Positions 41,822 through 50,711 are shown, counted from the first letter of the stretch. The stretch: 64,000 nt of DNA from an uncultured Oscillospiraceae bacterium (GCA_934466475.1 CAKSLI010000006.1:30068-94067), one strand, 5' to 3'. The notes: generated by a model from the sequence alone, not told the origin. Numbers and translations are program-made.

Positions 41822-44314
41822 TCAGCCAACGACTTTATAGTCCTTGTCCTCGACTGCCTTTTTGATCGTCTCAAACGGAGTTTCAGCAGACAGCTTTACT
41901 ACCGCCGTGCCCTTTTCGTGGCTGACCTCTGCGCTGATAACGTTCGGGACAGCCTCCAGTGCCTTCTTTACTGTCGCTTCGCAGTGACCGCACATCATGC
42001 CTTCGATCTTCATTGTAACTTCCATTGATTTTTCCTCCTTGCGATTGTGGTGTATATTTCTGTCATGCGCCGGGCTGTGCACCTTCACGAGATTCAGGCG
42101 CAGTGCGTTTGTGACTACGCAGAAGCTCGAAAGGCTCATTGCCGCGGCACCGAACATCGGATTAAGGCTCCAGCCGAACAGGTTCACGAAAACTCCCGCC
42201 GCCAGCGGAATGCCGATAGTGTTGTAGATGAACGCCCAGAACAGATTTTCCTTGATGTTCGTGAGGGTAGCGCGGCTCAGCCGCACCGCCGCAGGAACGT
42301 CCGTCAGCCTGCTGTTCATGAGAACCACGTCCGCCGCGTCTATCGCGATGTCCGTGCCGGCGCCGATCGCAATCCCTATATCGGCGCGGGTGAGGGCGGG
42401 CGCGTCGTTGATACCGTCGCCGACCATGGCGACCTTTCCCTGAGATCTCAGGCTGCGGATAACAGCCTCCTTGCCGTCAGGGAGCACTCCGGCTATGACC
42501 TCGTCAACGCCCGCCTGGGAACCTATCGCCCGCGCAGTGCGCTCGTTGTCGCCGGTAAGCATTACAACGCGTATACCCATATTGCGGAGCTGCTTTACGG
42601 CCTCGGGGCTTTCGGGCTTGATGACGTCCGCCACCGCGATCATTCCGATGAGCTTTCCGTCACGGCTGAAGCACAGCGGGGTCTTTCCCTTGCCGGAAAG
42701 CCTGTCCGCTTCGTCAAGAAGCGTCTGCGGGATTTCCGCGTTCTCCGAGATGAACTTTACGCTGCCTCCGAGCAGCTTTGCGCCGTCTGATACGGCTGAA
42801 AGTCCGTTGCCCGGCAGGGCGGAGAATTCCTCGGCGGAGCCCGGCGTGATGCTTTCCTCGGAGCAGCGCTTCATCACAGCCGCCGCAAGAGGGTGCTCGC
42901 TGCGGGATTCCAGCGTGCAGGCATAGGTCAGCAGTTCCTTTTCGGAGATACCTCCGGCGGGTATTATGTCGGTAACTGCCGGTTCGCCCCTGGTTATGGT
43001 TCCGGTCTTGTCCAGGGCTACGATGCTGACTTTTCCGGTCTCCTCAAGCGAAACGGCGGTCTTGAAGAGAATGCCGTTCTTGGCGCCCATTCCGCTGCCG
43101 ACCATTATCGCCACCGGAGTTGCAAGACCCAGCGCGCAGGGGCAGCTGATAACCAGCACGGAGATACCGCGAGCCAGCGCATATCCCACAGTCTGACCGC
43201 ACAGCAGCCAGACTGCAATGGTGACCAGCGCTATGCCTATGACCACCGGCACGAAAACTCCGGAGACCTTGTCCGCGAGTTTCGCGATAGGGGCTTTTGT
43301 CGCCGCGGCGTCGCTCACCATGCGGATTATCTTGGAAAGCGCGGTATCTCCTCCGACCTGCGTTGCGCGGCACTGCATATAGCCTGAAAGGTTTATCGTT
43401 GCCGCCGAGACCTTATCCCCGGGAGCCTTGTCCACGGGAATGCTCTCGCCGGTCAGCGCGGATTCGTTCACGGCGCTTCCGCCCTCGGTGACCACTCCGT
43501 CGGCGGGAATGCTCTCTCCGGGGCGTACTGCGAATATGTCCCCGGCGCTGAGCTGTTCTATGGGGACGGTCTGCTCCTTTCCGTCCCGGACGACCACCGC
43601 CGTTGTCGGCGCGAGCTTCATCAGGGAGTTCAGCGCGTCAGTGGTCTTTCCCTTGGAGCGCGCCTCCAGCATTTTGCCTACGGTTATCAGCGTGAGTATC
43701 ATCGCCGCGGACTCAAAGTAGAATTCTTCCATCCACGGCATTGCCGCCTCAGCGCCGCCGTGGAGCTGCGCGTCAGTCATAGCGAACAGCGCGTATGTGC
43801 TGTACCCGAACGCCGCAGAGGCACCCAGCGCCACCAGCGTGTCCATATTTGGCGCTCCCTTGAACAGCGCTTTGAATCCGCTGATGAAGAACTTCTGGTT
43901 TATCACCATGACCGCAGCTGTCAGCAGGAGCTGGATAAGTCCCATTGCCACGTGATTTCCCTCAAGGAACGGAGGCAGCGGGAATCCCCACATCATGTGC
44001 CCCATTGAGAAGTACATCAGTATTATCAGGAACACCAGCGAGGCTGTAAGCCGGTGCTTCATCGAGCGGAAAGCGTCCTGCTGAGCGCTCCCGGCGGGCT
44101 TTTCAGCAGGCTTCGCGCCCTTTTCGGAGGCGCCGTAGCCCGCCGCCTCTACCGCCGAGATTATCTCTGCCGGGGACGCTGTTCCCTCAACGCCCATTGA
44201 ATTCGTGAGCAGGTTCACAGAGCAGGACGTAACTCCCGGGACCTTTGAAACTGCTTTTTCGACCCGGGCGCTGCACGCGGCGCAGCTCATTCCGGTCACA
44301 TCGTATTGCTTCAT
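41822..44314 (-). CDS. copA: Copper-exporting P1B ATPase with C-terminal CopZ domain
   Basis: The 830-residue pump has an N-terminal heavy-metal domain (GMSCAAC, C11/C14), the actuator TGE (288-290), the metal-binding CPC (391-393), phosphorylated D435 in DKTGT, and GDGINDAPAL. The usual CopA end (NALRLNLVKV) is followed in frame by a 67-residue CopZ-like metallochaperone from M764 with GMMCGHC (C775, C778). A strong ribosome site lies inside the frame just before M764, so free CopZ may also be made. It is transcribed with csoR, 11 bases upstream, and exports Cu(I). Confidence 0.96.
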   Translation of the reverse strand: MKQYDVTGMSCAACSARVEKAVSKVPGVTSCSVNLLTNSMGVEGTASPAEIISAVEAAGYGASEKGAKPAEKPAGSAQQDAFRSMKHRLTASLVFLIILMYFSMGHMMWGFPLPPFLEGNHVAMGLIQLLLTAAVMVINQKFFISGFKALFKGAPNMDTLVALGASAAFGYSTYALFAMTDAQLHGGAEAAMPWMEEFYFESAAMILTLITVGKMLEARSKGKTTDALNSLMKLAPTTAVVVRDGKEQTVPIEQLSAGDIFAVRPGESIPADGVVTEGGSAVNESALTGESIPVDKAPGDKVSAATINLSGYMQCRATQVGGDTALSKIIRMVSDAAATKAPIAKLADKVSGVFVPVVIGIALVTIAVWLLCGQTVGYALARGISVLVISCPCALGLATPVAIMVGSGMGAKNGILFKTAVSLEETGKVSIVALDKTGTITRGEPAVTDIIPAGGISEKELLTYACTLESRSEHPLAAAVMKRCSEESITPGSAEEFSALPGNGLSAVSDGAKLLGGSVKFISENAEIPQTLLDEADRLSGKGKTPLCFSRDGKLIGMIAVADVIKPESPEAVKQLRNMGIRVVMLTGDNERTARAIGSQAGVDEVIAGVLPDGKEAVIRSLRSQGKVAMVGDGINDAPALTRADIGIAIGAGTDIAIDAADVVLMNSRLTDVPAAVRLSRATLTNIKENLFWAFIYNTIGIPLAAGVFVNLFGWSLNPMFGAAAMSLSSFCVVTNALRLNLVKVHSPAHDRNIHHNRKEEKSMEVTMKIEGMMCGHCEATVKKALEAVPNVISAEVSHEKGTAVVKLSAETPFETIKKAVEDKDYKVVG
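42023..42040 (-). promoter_or_regulatory. copZ: Internal ribosome site and ATG for a free CopZ chaperone
   Basis: Within copA, AAGGAGG (42034-42040 on the minus strand) is followed after 8 bases by an in-frame ATG (42023-42025). Translation from it would give a 67-residue CopZ (41822-42025) identical to the C-terminus of CopA. The spacing and strength match a genuine gene start. Confidence 0.55.
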
Positions 44315-44325
44315 ATCTTGCCTTT

Positions 44326-44640
44326 CTATTTCATCAGCTTCTGGAGAGTGTTAACAAGCTCGTCTATCACATCGTCGTTTCCCTCGCGGATATTCTGCGC
44401 TACGCAGCTCTTTATATGGCTTGCGAGGAGCTCACGGTTGAACGAGTTGAGCGCGGCGTTCACGGCGGCTACCTGCACAAGGATATCGGTGCAGTAGGCG
44501 TTGCTTTCCAGCATTCCCTCAATTCCGCGAAGCTGACCCTGTATGCGCTTTATGCGGTTCATCAGCGCACGGTATTCCTCCGGGGAGCGCTCCTTTGTCT
44601 TTTTGCAGTGCTGACACTGACAGCATTCTCTTTCTTCCAT
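44326..44640 (-). CDS. csoR: Copper-sensing repressor CsoR
   Basis: The 104-residue DUF156 protein has the CsoR Cu(I) triad C50, H75 and C79 (NAYCTD; ASHIKSC) and an extra Cys/His-rich N-terminus (CCQCQHC). It represses copA until copper binds. The start is set at ATG 44640 because AAGGAG is then 9 bases away; an ATG three codons earlier abuts the site. The operator is in its own promoter. Confidence 0.93.
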   Translation of the reverse strand: MEERECCQCQHCKKTKERSPEEYRALMNRIKRIQGQLRGIEGMLESNAYCTDILVQVAAVNAALNSFNRELLASHIKSCVAQNIREGNDDVIDELVNTLQKLMK

Positions 44641-44664
44641 GGGGTTCATCTCCTTCTGGGTATT

Positions 44665-44693
44665 ATTATATACCCCCAGGGGGTATTTGTCAA
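44665..44693 (-). promoter_or_regulatory. csoR-copA promoter with CsoR operator in the spacer
   Basis: On the minus strand TTGACA (44688-44693), 17-base spacer, TATAAT (44665-44670). The spacer is the GC-rich palindrome ATACCCCCAGGGGGTAT (44670-44686), the classic CsoR operator form, so repressor binding would block RNA polymerase directly. Confidence 0.9.
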
Positions 44694-44775
44694 GGGGATA
44701 ACACGAAAAAAGTCGAACTTTATTTTCTCTTTTTGGTTGACGGTGGGAAATAAATGTGCTATACTTGATTTATGG

Positions 44776-44967
44776 GAAACTCTAAAAACCGGTTTGAAAA
44801 AGGAAAATGGGTAGAGTGCGCAGAATGCGAGGAGGTGCAACACGATGTTGCAGAGCGAAATAACCGGGCGACGGCATGGACGCCGTCGCATCAGAAATTT
44901 CGCTCGTTGACAGAAGCAGGTGGTGTGCTATACACATTTTCATTCAAACGAGGTTTTTAGAGGTGAA
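44776..44967. repeat. MITE-like palindromic element, family B copy 1
   Basis: The ends match AACTCTAAAAACC and GGTTTTTAGAGGTGAAC. The interior contains nested palindromes: GCAACACGATGTTGC, GCGACGGCATGGACGCCGTCGC and GAGCGAAAT/ATTTCGCTC arms. The same sequence lies inverted at 48963-49188. It occupies most of the gap between csoR and the VanY-type gene. Confidence 0.8.
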
Positions 44968-45046
44968 CTTATGAGAATAATGTAACCTTACCCATTAGCA
45001 TTCTGTTTTATACATAGAGAACATGATTTCCGGCAAGGAGGATAAT

Positions 45047-46060
45047 ATGAGCAGAACCATACGCGTGGCTGCCGCAGTGCTGGCAGCAGTTTTTGTGATA
45101 ACGCTTGTGACGGCGCTTTCGCTGAATATTTCTACCCGTGCGGAGACTTCCGGCACGGCTCCCGCGGTGCTGATAGACAAGGGAACCAGAAAGATAACGA
45201 AAACATTTACGATAAGCAGTGACTCCGTGATACCAGAGGGCGCAGTGCTCTATGTAAGGAACGGCGGCAGGCTCTATATAAAGAGCGGAGCTGAGCTTAT
45301 CCTGAACGGCACGCTGAAGATAGCCTCCGGCGGCTCGGTATTCGTGCAGGGTGACGTCAGCTGCGGCGAGGGCTCGCTGATATCCGCGACCGGAAAGATC
45401 AAGATACTGAAGGTGGGAACTGTTTCACTCGGCGGAACGATGAAGGTCAACAAGGGCGGAAACGTCTGCGGACTCGGCACTCTCAAGGTGCTGAACAATT
45501 TCTCGGATATAAGCTGCAAGGGGACGGTAACAGCGAAGATCAAGGCTCCCGCGCCGGTTGAGACCGACGGAGTGACTACTGTCGGCGGAGTTATCATAGT
45601 CAACCGAGAATTCGACCTGCCGAAGGACTACGGCAGCGGTCTGGACGAAAGCACCTATGACGCGTACCTTAAAATGAAGAAAGCCTCCGGCTATGACATG
45701 AGCATAGTTTCCGGCTTCCGCTCCTACGAGAAGCAGAAAGCGACATTCGCATACTGGGAGTCCATAGACGGCTTTGAGCGCGCGGACAGATACTCGGCGC
45801 AGCCGGGACACTCGGAGCACCAGACGGGTCTTGCTATGGATATATCCTCCCTGAAACAGAGCTACGGCGAAACTGACGAGGGTAAGTGGCTGGCGGCAAA
45901 CTGCTGGAAATACGGCTTCCTGCTGAGATATCCGAAGAACAGCGAGCACATAACCGGCTACATCTATGAGCCGTGGCACGTGCGCTATCTCGGCACGAGT
46001 ACCGCAAAGCTGGTCCACGACAGCGGGCTGACGCTGGAGGAATTCCTCGGGGTCTACTGA
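45047..46060 (+). CDS. VanY-type D-alanyl-D-alanine carboxypeptidase with beta-solenoid-like domain
   Basis: The 337-residue exported protein starts with a signal anchor (1-28). Residues about 50-165 are short repeats (GGRLYIKSGAELIL, NGTLKIASGGSVFVQG) like the domain of the GH25 lysozyme at 29594. Residues 180-337 are an M15 peptidase: SGFRSY, zinc motif SEHQTGLAMD (H258, D265) and EPWHVRY (H311). It should trim the terminal D-Ala of peptidoglycan stem peptides. ATG 45047 follows AAGGAGGAT. Monocistronic with its own terminator. Confidence 0.92.
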   Translation: MSRTIRVAAAVLAAVFVITLVTALSLNISTRAETSGTAPAVLIDKGTRKITKTFTISSDSVIPEGAVLYVRNGGRLYIKSGAELILNGTLKIASGGSVFVQGDVSCGEGSLISATGKIKILKVGTVSLGGTMKVNKGGNVCGLGTLKVLNNFSDISCKGTVTAKIKAPAPVETDGVTTVGGVIIVNREFDLPKDYGSGLDESTYDAYLKMKKASGYDMSIVSGFRSYEKQKATFAYWESIDGFERADRYSAQPGHSEHQTGLAMDISSLKQSYGETDEGKWLAANCWKYGFLLRYPKNSEHITGYIYEPWHVRYLGTSTAKLVHDSGLTLEEFLGVY

Positions 46061-46081
46061 TCAGGATAATTAAATATTGCG

Positions 46082-46118
46082 ATTGCGGCGTCATGACAGG
46101 CGCCGCAATTTTTTTACA
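46082..46118 (+). terminator. Terminator of the VanY-type gene
   Basis: Stem ATTGCGGCG (46082-46090) with CGCCGCAAT (46101-46109), then T7. Confidence 0.9.
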
Positions 46119-46204
46119 ATCATTAAAATACACAATTCCGGTACCGTAAAACCGGAAAATATTCACAATCTTGCGTCTGCTTGTACATTCTTCACAAAAA
46201 CCAC

Positions 46205-46233
46205 TTTACATAGTTATTTTTTTGTGGTACAAT
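46205..46233 (+). promoter_or_regulatory. Promoter of the cobU-like/pilT genes
   Basis: TTTACA (46205-46210), 17-base spacer, TACAAT (46228-46233). A leader of about 90 bases follows without a recognised structure. Confidence 0.75.
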
Positions 46234-46332
46234 AGAATAAATCACGCGTGGGCATTTCCGCAGTTTTTTACCCGAAACTCTTGCTGTACTGCGGTATGTC
46301 CTCCGGTAATTCAGAAAGGAACGGTGGCGAAA

Positions 46333-46878
46333 ATGTCCAAATCTATCCTCATCACAGGAGGGGCGTCGAGCGGAAAGTCGCGGTGGGCGGTAACGAATTA
46401 TTCCCACTATGATTATGTGCTGTACCTGCGCACGGGCGAGGCGGTCGATCCCGATATACTTCACCGCATCGAGTACGGAAACAATCTGAACGGGGTCGAG
46501 TGGGACATCATTGAGGGGATCACGGAAAATCCCGCTTCAAAGATAGGCGACCATAAGTTCGTTATCTTTGACAGGCTCAGCGATTACACGGAGCAGATAA
46601 TGAACCAGGCATGCCCGCATATCGGCGAGATGAACGATGATATGATGAAATCCATTGAGCGGCGTGTGATAACGGACATTGAGGATATGCGCGAGCGTAT
46701 CCGCGAAAACGAGGGCAGCCTGACGATAATCACACTGGAGACCGGTTTTTCCATCGCCCCGGACGATCCCAGAATGCGGGCGCTGCGCCGCATAATCGGC
46801 AGCATAAACCAGCGTATCGCAAATTCCTCTGATGAGGTATATTTCTCAGCCAGCGGCATACAGTTCAAGATAAAGTGA
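46333..46878 (+). CDS. CobU-like P-loop kinase
   Basis: The 181-residue protein resembles adenosylcobinamide kinase/guanylyltransferase, with P-loop ITGGASSGKSRWA and a later FDRLSDYTEQIMNQ segment. The CobU histidine region is present only loosely (ILHRIEYGN, H44), so guanylyltransferase activity is uncertain. No cobalamin genes are near. The start may be ATG 46333 or GTG 46324, which is closer to AAAGGAA. It is 36 bases before pilT and likely in the same operon, an unusual pairing. Confidence 0.7.
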   Translation: MSKSILITGGASSGKSRWAVTNYSHYDYVLYLRTGEAVDPDILHRIEYGNNLNGVEWDIIEGITENPASKIGDHKFVIFDRLSDYTEQIMNQACPHIGEMNDDMMKSIERRVITDIEDMRERIRENEGSLTIITLETGFSIAPDDPRMRALRRIIGSINQRIANSSDEVYFSASGIQFKIK

Positions 46879-46913
46879 TTTACAGCGAATAATTATATGG
46901 AAGGAATAATACC

Positions 46914-47969
46914 ATGACATTTGAAGAATTCATCATGCAGGCGAGGGAAATGAACGCCTCGGATATCCACATGACTGTCGGAGCTCCGACTGTCGTCCGT
47001 GTAAACGGCGAGCTGTGCAAGTATACGGAGCTTTCAGACCAGGTGGTAAACAAGACTATCCTTTCGATACTTTCCGCAGAACAGCAGAAAATGCTCGACG
47101 AGGGCAAGGACATAGATTTCAGCTTTGAGCTCAAGAACGGCGCGCGTCAGCGCGTCAACGTGTTCCGTCAGAGCGGAAAGCTCGCTGCCTGCATTCGTCT
47201 GCTGAACGCTGAGATTCCTACGCTTGAGGAGCTGAGAATGCCTCCCGTTCTTCTTGAATTTGCGAAGAAGCGCAGGGGCCTCGTACTGGTAACAGGTCCT
47301 ACGGGCGCCGGAAAATCCACAACGCTCGCGGCTCTCGTGGAGTACATCAACAAGACCCGTGCGTGCCACATAATCACCATTGAGGACCCTATCGAGTACC
47401 GCTACAAGCAGGAAAAGGCGACTATCCACCAGAGGGAGCTCGGCAGGGATGTTCCCTCGTTCCACGAGGCGCTCAGAAGCGCCCTTCGTGAGGACCCGGA
47501 CGTTATCCTTATCGGCGAGATGAGAGATTACGAGACCATCTCCCTTGCAATGACCGCGGCAGAAACGGGACACCTGGTATTCGGCACGCTGCATACCTCC
47601 AGCGCCGCGCAGACCATTGACAGAATCATTGACGCCTGCCCGATACACTCGCAGGATCAGGTGCGCTCTCAGCTTGCAAGCATGATCCAGGGAATCATCG
47701 CGCAGTCGCTTATCCCGCGCTCTGACGGAAAGGGAAGAGTTGCGGCGGTCGAGGTAATGATAGGCACGGACGCTATCCGCAACCTTATCCGCTCTGCCAA
47801 GATAAATATGATGGAGACTACCATGGCGGCAGGAAGCCGCGATGGAATGTGCACGCTCAACGACAGCCTTGCGAAGCTTTACAGGGGCAACCAGATATCT
47901 TACGAGACCGCGCTTGAGTATTCCTCCGACAGAAATGAGATGGAGAAAAAGCTGCTGAGCGGCATATAA
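46914..47969 (+). CDS. pilT: PilT-type pilus retraction ATPase
   Basis: The 351-residue secretion ATPase has Walker A GPTGAGKST (128-136), Asp box IITIEDPIEY (153-162), Walker B DVILIGEMRD (196-205) and the PilT-specific AIRNLIR motif near residue 285. It would power type IV pilus retraction, which fits with DNA uptake and ComEC, but no pilin or assembly genes are in the window. AAGGAATAAT precedes the ATG. Confidence 0.94.
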   Translation: MTFEEFIMQAREMNASDIHMTVGAPTVVRVNGELCKYTELSDQVVNKTILSILSAEQQKMLDEGKDIDFSFELKNGARQRVNVFRQSGKLAACIRLLNAEIPTLEELRMPPVLLEFAKKRRGLVLVTGPTGAGKSTTLAALVEYINKTRACHIITIEDPIEYRYKQEKATIHQRELGRDVPSFHEALRSALREDPDVILIGEMRDYETISLAMTAAETGHLVFGTLHTSSAAQTIDRIIDACPIHSQDQVRSQLASMIQGIIAQSLIPRSDGKGRVAAVEVMIGTDAIRNLIRSAKINMMETTMAAGSRDGMCTLNDSLAKLYRGNQISYETALEYSSDRNEMEKKLLSGI

Positions 47970-47988
47970 TAGAATTACAAGATATATC

Positions 47989-48016
47989 ACGTCCGCAGTG
48001 AAACACCTGCGGACGT
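47989..48016 (+). terminator. Hairpin between pilT and the uridine kinase gene
   Basis: Perfect 10-bp stem ACGTCCGCAG/CTGCGGACGT with an 8-base loop but no T run. It is an attenuator or processing hairpin rather than a full terminator. Confidence 0.5.
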
Positions 48017-48038
48017 ATTGTGTGAAAGGGGACAATAT

Positions 48039-48950
48039 ATGAAATGTATTCCTGTAAAGGAACTTAATTCAAAAACAGAAAATCTTCAGGAGCTCGTGCT
48101 GGAAGCTGAAAACCTGTACGCCGACCAGATCTCCAGGGCTGCTGAGCGCATTTTCAGAGAGCGCCGCGAGAAGCCCATCGTTCTGATATCGGGACCCTCC
48201 GGCTCCGGAAAAACCACTACTGCCGGGCGCATGCAGAGACTCCTGGAGGATAACGGCTGCTGCGCGCATACAATTTCCATGGACAATTACTTTCTCCCGC
48301 TGACGGAGGAGGAAAAGGAACTCGCCGAGCATGGGCAGTTCGATTTTGAGTCCCCGAAGCGTCTGGATACCGGGCTTTTCAGGGCTCATCTGGAGAAGCT
48401 GAGCCGCTGCGAGGAAATAGACGTTCCTGCCTTTGATTTCGCAAAGCAGGACCGCTGCCCCGGAATGCCGCTTGTCTGCAAGCCCGGAGATATCGTCATA
48501 ATGGAGGGGATCCATGCGCTTAATCCGGACGTTACCGGACATTCCGACAGCTACACGAACCGCGTGTACGTTTCTGTCAGAACAAGGCTGGAGCACGGCG
48601 GGGAGCTTCTCCACCCGTCAAAGATACGCCTCATGCGCCGCCTTATCCGCGATAAGCTTTACCGCGGGCGGAGCATAATCGAGACTATGGATTTCTTCCG
48701 GTCAGTGGAGCGCGGCGAGGATCTGTATATCATGCCGTTCAAGCACCGCGCGAGCTTTGATATAGACACGTTCATCGAATACGAGCCGATGGTCTATCGC
48801 GATATACTGCTCGGCGACCTCGAAAAAGCGGCGGAAAGCTACGAAAACTACGCCCACTACGCAGATATAGAGAAATTCCTGCGGGCGCTGGAGCCGGTTC
48901 CGCCTGATATCGTCCCGGATAATTCCCTTGTAAGGGAGTTCATAGGGTAA
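48039..48950 (+). CDS. Uridine kinase-family nucleoside kinase
   Basis: The 303-residue protein has Walker A SGPSGSGKTT (51-60), SMDNYFLPL and IVIMEGIHALNP of the uridine kinase/phosphoribulokinase family. The N-terminal 45-residue extension replaces the longer TGS-containing front of some clostridial homologues. It would phosphorylate uridine or a related nucleoside. ATG 48039 follows AAAGGGG; it may be read through from pilT. Confidence 0.9.
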   Translation: MKCIPVKELNSKTENLQELVLEAENLYADQISRAAERIFRERREKPIVLISGPSGSGKTTTAGRMQRLLEDNGCCAHTISMDNYFLPLTEEEKELAEHGQFDFESPKRLDTGLFRAHLEKLSRCEEIDVPAFDFAKQDRCPGMPLVCKPGDIVIMEGIHALNPDVTGHSDSYTNRVYVSVRTRLEHGGELLHPSKIRLMRRLIRDKLYRGRSIIETMDFFRSVERGEDLYIMPFKHRASFDIDTFIEYEPMVYRDILLGDLEKAAESYENYAHYADIEKFLRALEPVPPDIVPDNSLVREFIG

Positions 48951-48962
48951 TTTTATATAAGG

Positions 48963-49188
48963 TCACCTCTAAAAACCTCGTTTGAGTGAAAATGTGTATA
49001 GCACACCGCCTGCTACTTTCAACGAGCGAAATTTCTGATGCGACGGCGTCCATGCCGTCGCCCGGTTATTTCGCTCTGCAACATCGTGTTGCACCTCCTC
49101 GTAAGGCATACAGCCTTACTTCGTCGGCTTTCATCGCATTCGGCGCACTCTACCCATTTTCCCTTTTCAAACCGGTTTTTAGAGGTTC
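48963..49188. repeat. MITE-like palindromic element, family B copy 2
   Basis: Inverted copy of the element at 44776 with the same AACCTCTAAAAACC-type ends. It carries an extra roughly 35-base segment (about 49098-49134) absent from the other copy and containing its own palindrome GTAAGGC/GCCTTAC. It ends 25 bases before the GNAT gene. Confidence 0.82.
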
Positions 49189-49212
49189 CCATAACAACAA
49201 GGAGCATAAGAA

Positions 49213-49701
49213 ATGAACATCAGAGGATTTGAGAAAAAGGACGTCCCTGCAATGGCGGACATCTGGAACGAGGTAGTTGAGGCGGGTCAGGCATTCCCGC
49301 AGGAGGAAAAGCTGACAGCGGAGACGGCAGAAAAGTTCTTTTCGGAGCAGAGCTTCACCGCGGCTGCGGAGGAAAACGGCGAGATAGTCGCAATGTATAT
49401 CCTCCACCCGAATAACGTGGGGCGCTGTGGTCATATTTGCAACGCAAGCTATGCGGTGCGCTCGGATATGCGCGGAAAGCACGCGGGCGAACAGCTCGTG
49501 ACCCACTGTCTGCACAAGGCAAAGGAGCTTGGATTCCTGGTGCTCCAGTTCAATGCGGTGGTCGCCGATAACGCTCCCGCGCTGGCGCTGTATAAGGAGC
49601 TGGGATTCGTGCAGCTCGGCGTTATTCCCGGTGGCTTCCGCAAGAAAGACGGAAGCTACGAGGACATTATCCCACACTACTTTGATCTGAGGAAACTGTA
49701 A
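49213..49701 (+). CDS. GNAT-family N-acetyltransferase
   Basis: The 162-residue protein has the acetyl-CoA site VRSDMRGKHAGEQLV and the C-terminal AVVADNAPALALYKELGFVQLG motif of GNAT enzymes. AAGGAGCATAAGAA precedes the ATG. The stop codon overlaps the start of the FliB-like gene by one base (TAATG), suggesting coupled functions. Acceptor unknown. Confidence 0.92.
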   Translation: MNIRGFEKKDVPAMADIWNEVVEAGQAFPQEEKLTAETAEKFFSEQSFTAAAEENGEIVAMYILHPNNVGRCGHICNASYAVRSDMRGKHAGEQLVTHCLHKAKELGFLVLQFNAVVADNAPALALYKELGFVQLGVIPGGFRKKDGSYEDIIPHYFDLRKL

Positions 49702-50711
49702 TGGTCAGACCCTGGTTTTATGATAAATTCGTATGCACTGCCGACAAGTGCACCGACAACTGCTGTATCGGCTGGGAAATAGACATCGATCCTCCCGCAA
49801 TGGAACGCTTCCGGAAAGTCCCCGGGGAATTCGGCGAGCGGCTTCGCGGCGCGATACATGACGGTGAGCAGCCGACCTTTGCGCAGAGCTCCGGCGAACG
49901 CTGCGCCCTGCTGCGCGGCGACGGTCTGTGCGAGCTTATCCTGAACTGCGGCGAGGACAGTCTCTGCGACATCTGCGCGCTCCACCCGAGGTTCTTCAAT
50001 GATTTCGGGAACGTCCGCGAGGGAGGTCTGGGGCTGTGCTGCGAGGAGGTCTGCCGGCTGATGTTCAGCAGCAGCGAGCCGCTCAGCTTTGTCTGCGACC
50101 CGGAGGACGCCGCCGCGGAAAACTCCGATGACGAGGTCACGAAGCTCCTGCGGGAGGCGCGGGAGCGGCTGTATTCCATTCTCCAGGACAGGAGCAGACC
50201 GCTTTTCGACAGGCTTTCAGAGTGCGCGGAGTACGGCTGGCGGCTTCAGGAGATGTTCGACAGCGGGGAGCTCGGGCTCCCGGATATTCCGCAGGAATGG
50301 GACAGCATTTTCTACCCGGACGATATTTCGCGGCTCCTGGACACGCTCGGGGGAATGGAGAGCATAAACGACGAGTGGACTGATCTCCTTGAGAGGCTCA
50401 CAGCGCGGCAGGAGGAGCTTCTGGACGCGCTTCCGGAATTCCTGGCGGCGGCACAGCCCTGGAGGTACGAGCATATTGCGGTGTATACGCTTTTCCGGCA
50501 GCTGACGGACAGTATCTGTGACGGCGCGGTGTACGCAAGGGTAATGCTGGCGTGCTGCTCTGCGATAACAGTCATGCTGATGGACTGCATGAAGTGGCTT
50601 GACGCCGGAAAGCTCGCGGAATGGGACTGCATTCTCGACCTGAAGCTGTATTCAAAGCAGGTGGAGTATTCGCAGGAAAACATTGACGCATTCGTTGAGG
50701 AATATTTCTAA
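49701..50711 (+). CDS. FliB-like lysine N-methylase family protein
   Basis: The 336-residue protein has the Cys-rich start of the FliB family: CTADKCTDNCCIGW (C12-C22), then CALLRGDGLCELI, CGEDSLCDICALHPRFF, a likely iron-sulfur site. FliB methylates flagellin lysines in Salmonella; no flagellar genes are here, and orphan homologues are common in Clostridia with unknown targets. It is translationally coupled to the GNAT gene. Confidence 0.88.
   Translation: MVRPWFYDKFVCTADKCTDNCCIGWEIDIDPPAMERFRKVPGEFGERLRGAIHDGEQPTFAQSSGERCALLRGDGLCELILNCGEDSLCDICALHPRFFNDFGNVREGGLGLCCEEVCRLMFSSSEPLSFVCDPEDAAAENSDDEVTKLLREARERLYSILQDRSRPLFDRLSECAEYGWRLQEMFDSGELGLPDIPQEWDSIFYPDDISRLLDTLGGMESINDEWTDLLERLTARQEELLDALPEFLAAAQPWRYEHIAVYTLFRQLTDSICDGAVYARVMLACCSAITVMLMDCMKWLDAGKLAEWDCILDLKLYSKQVEYSQENIDAFVEEYF

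Noticed and set aside
44772..44960. Frame giving MGNSKNRFEKGKWVECAEC-type protein, repeated at 49019-49207.
   Set aside because: Both lie entirely inside copies of the same palindromic element and diverge after the indel, so the similarity is of DNA, not of a conserved protein.
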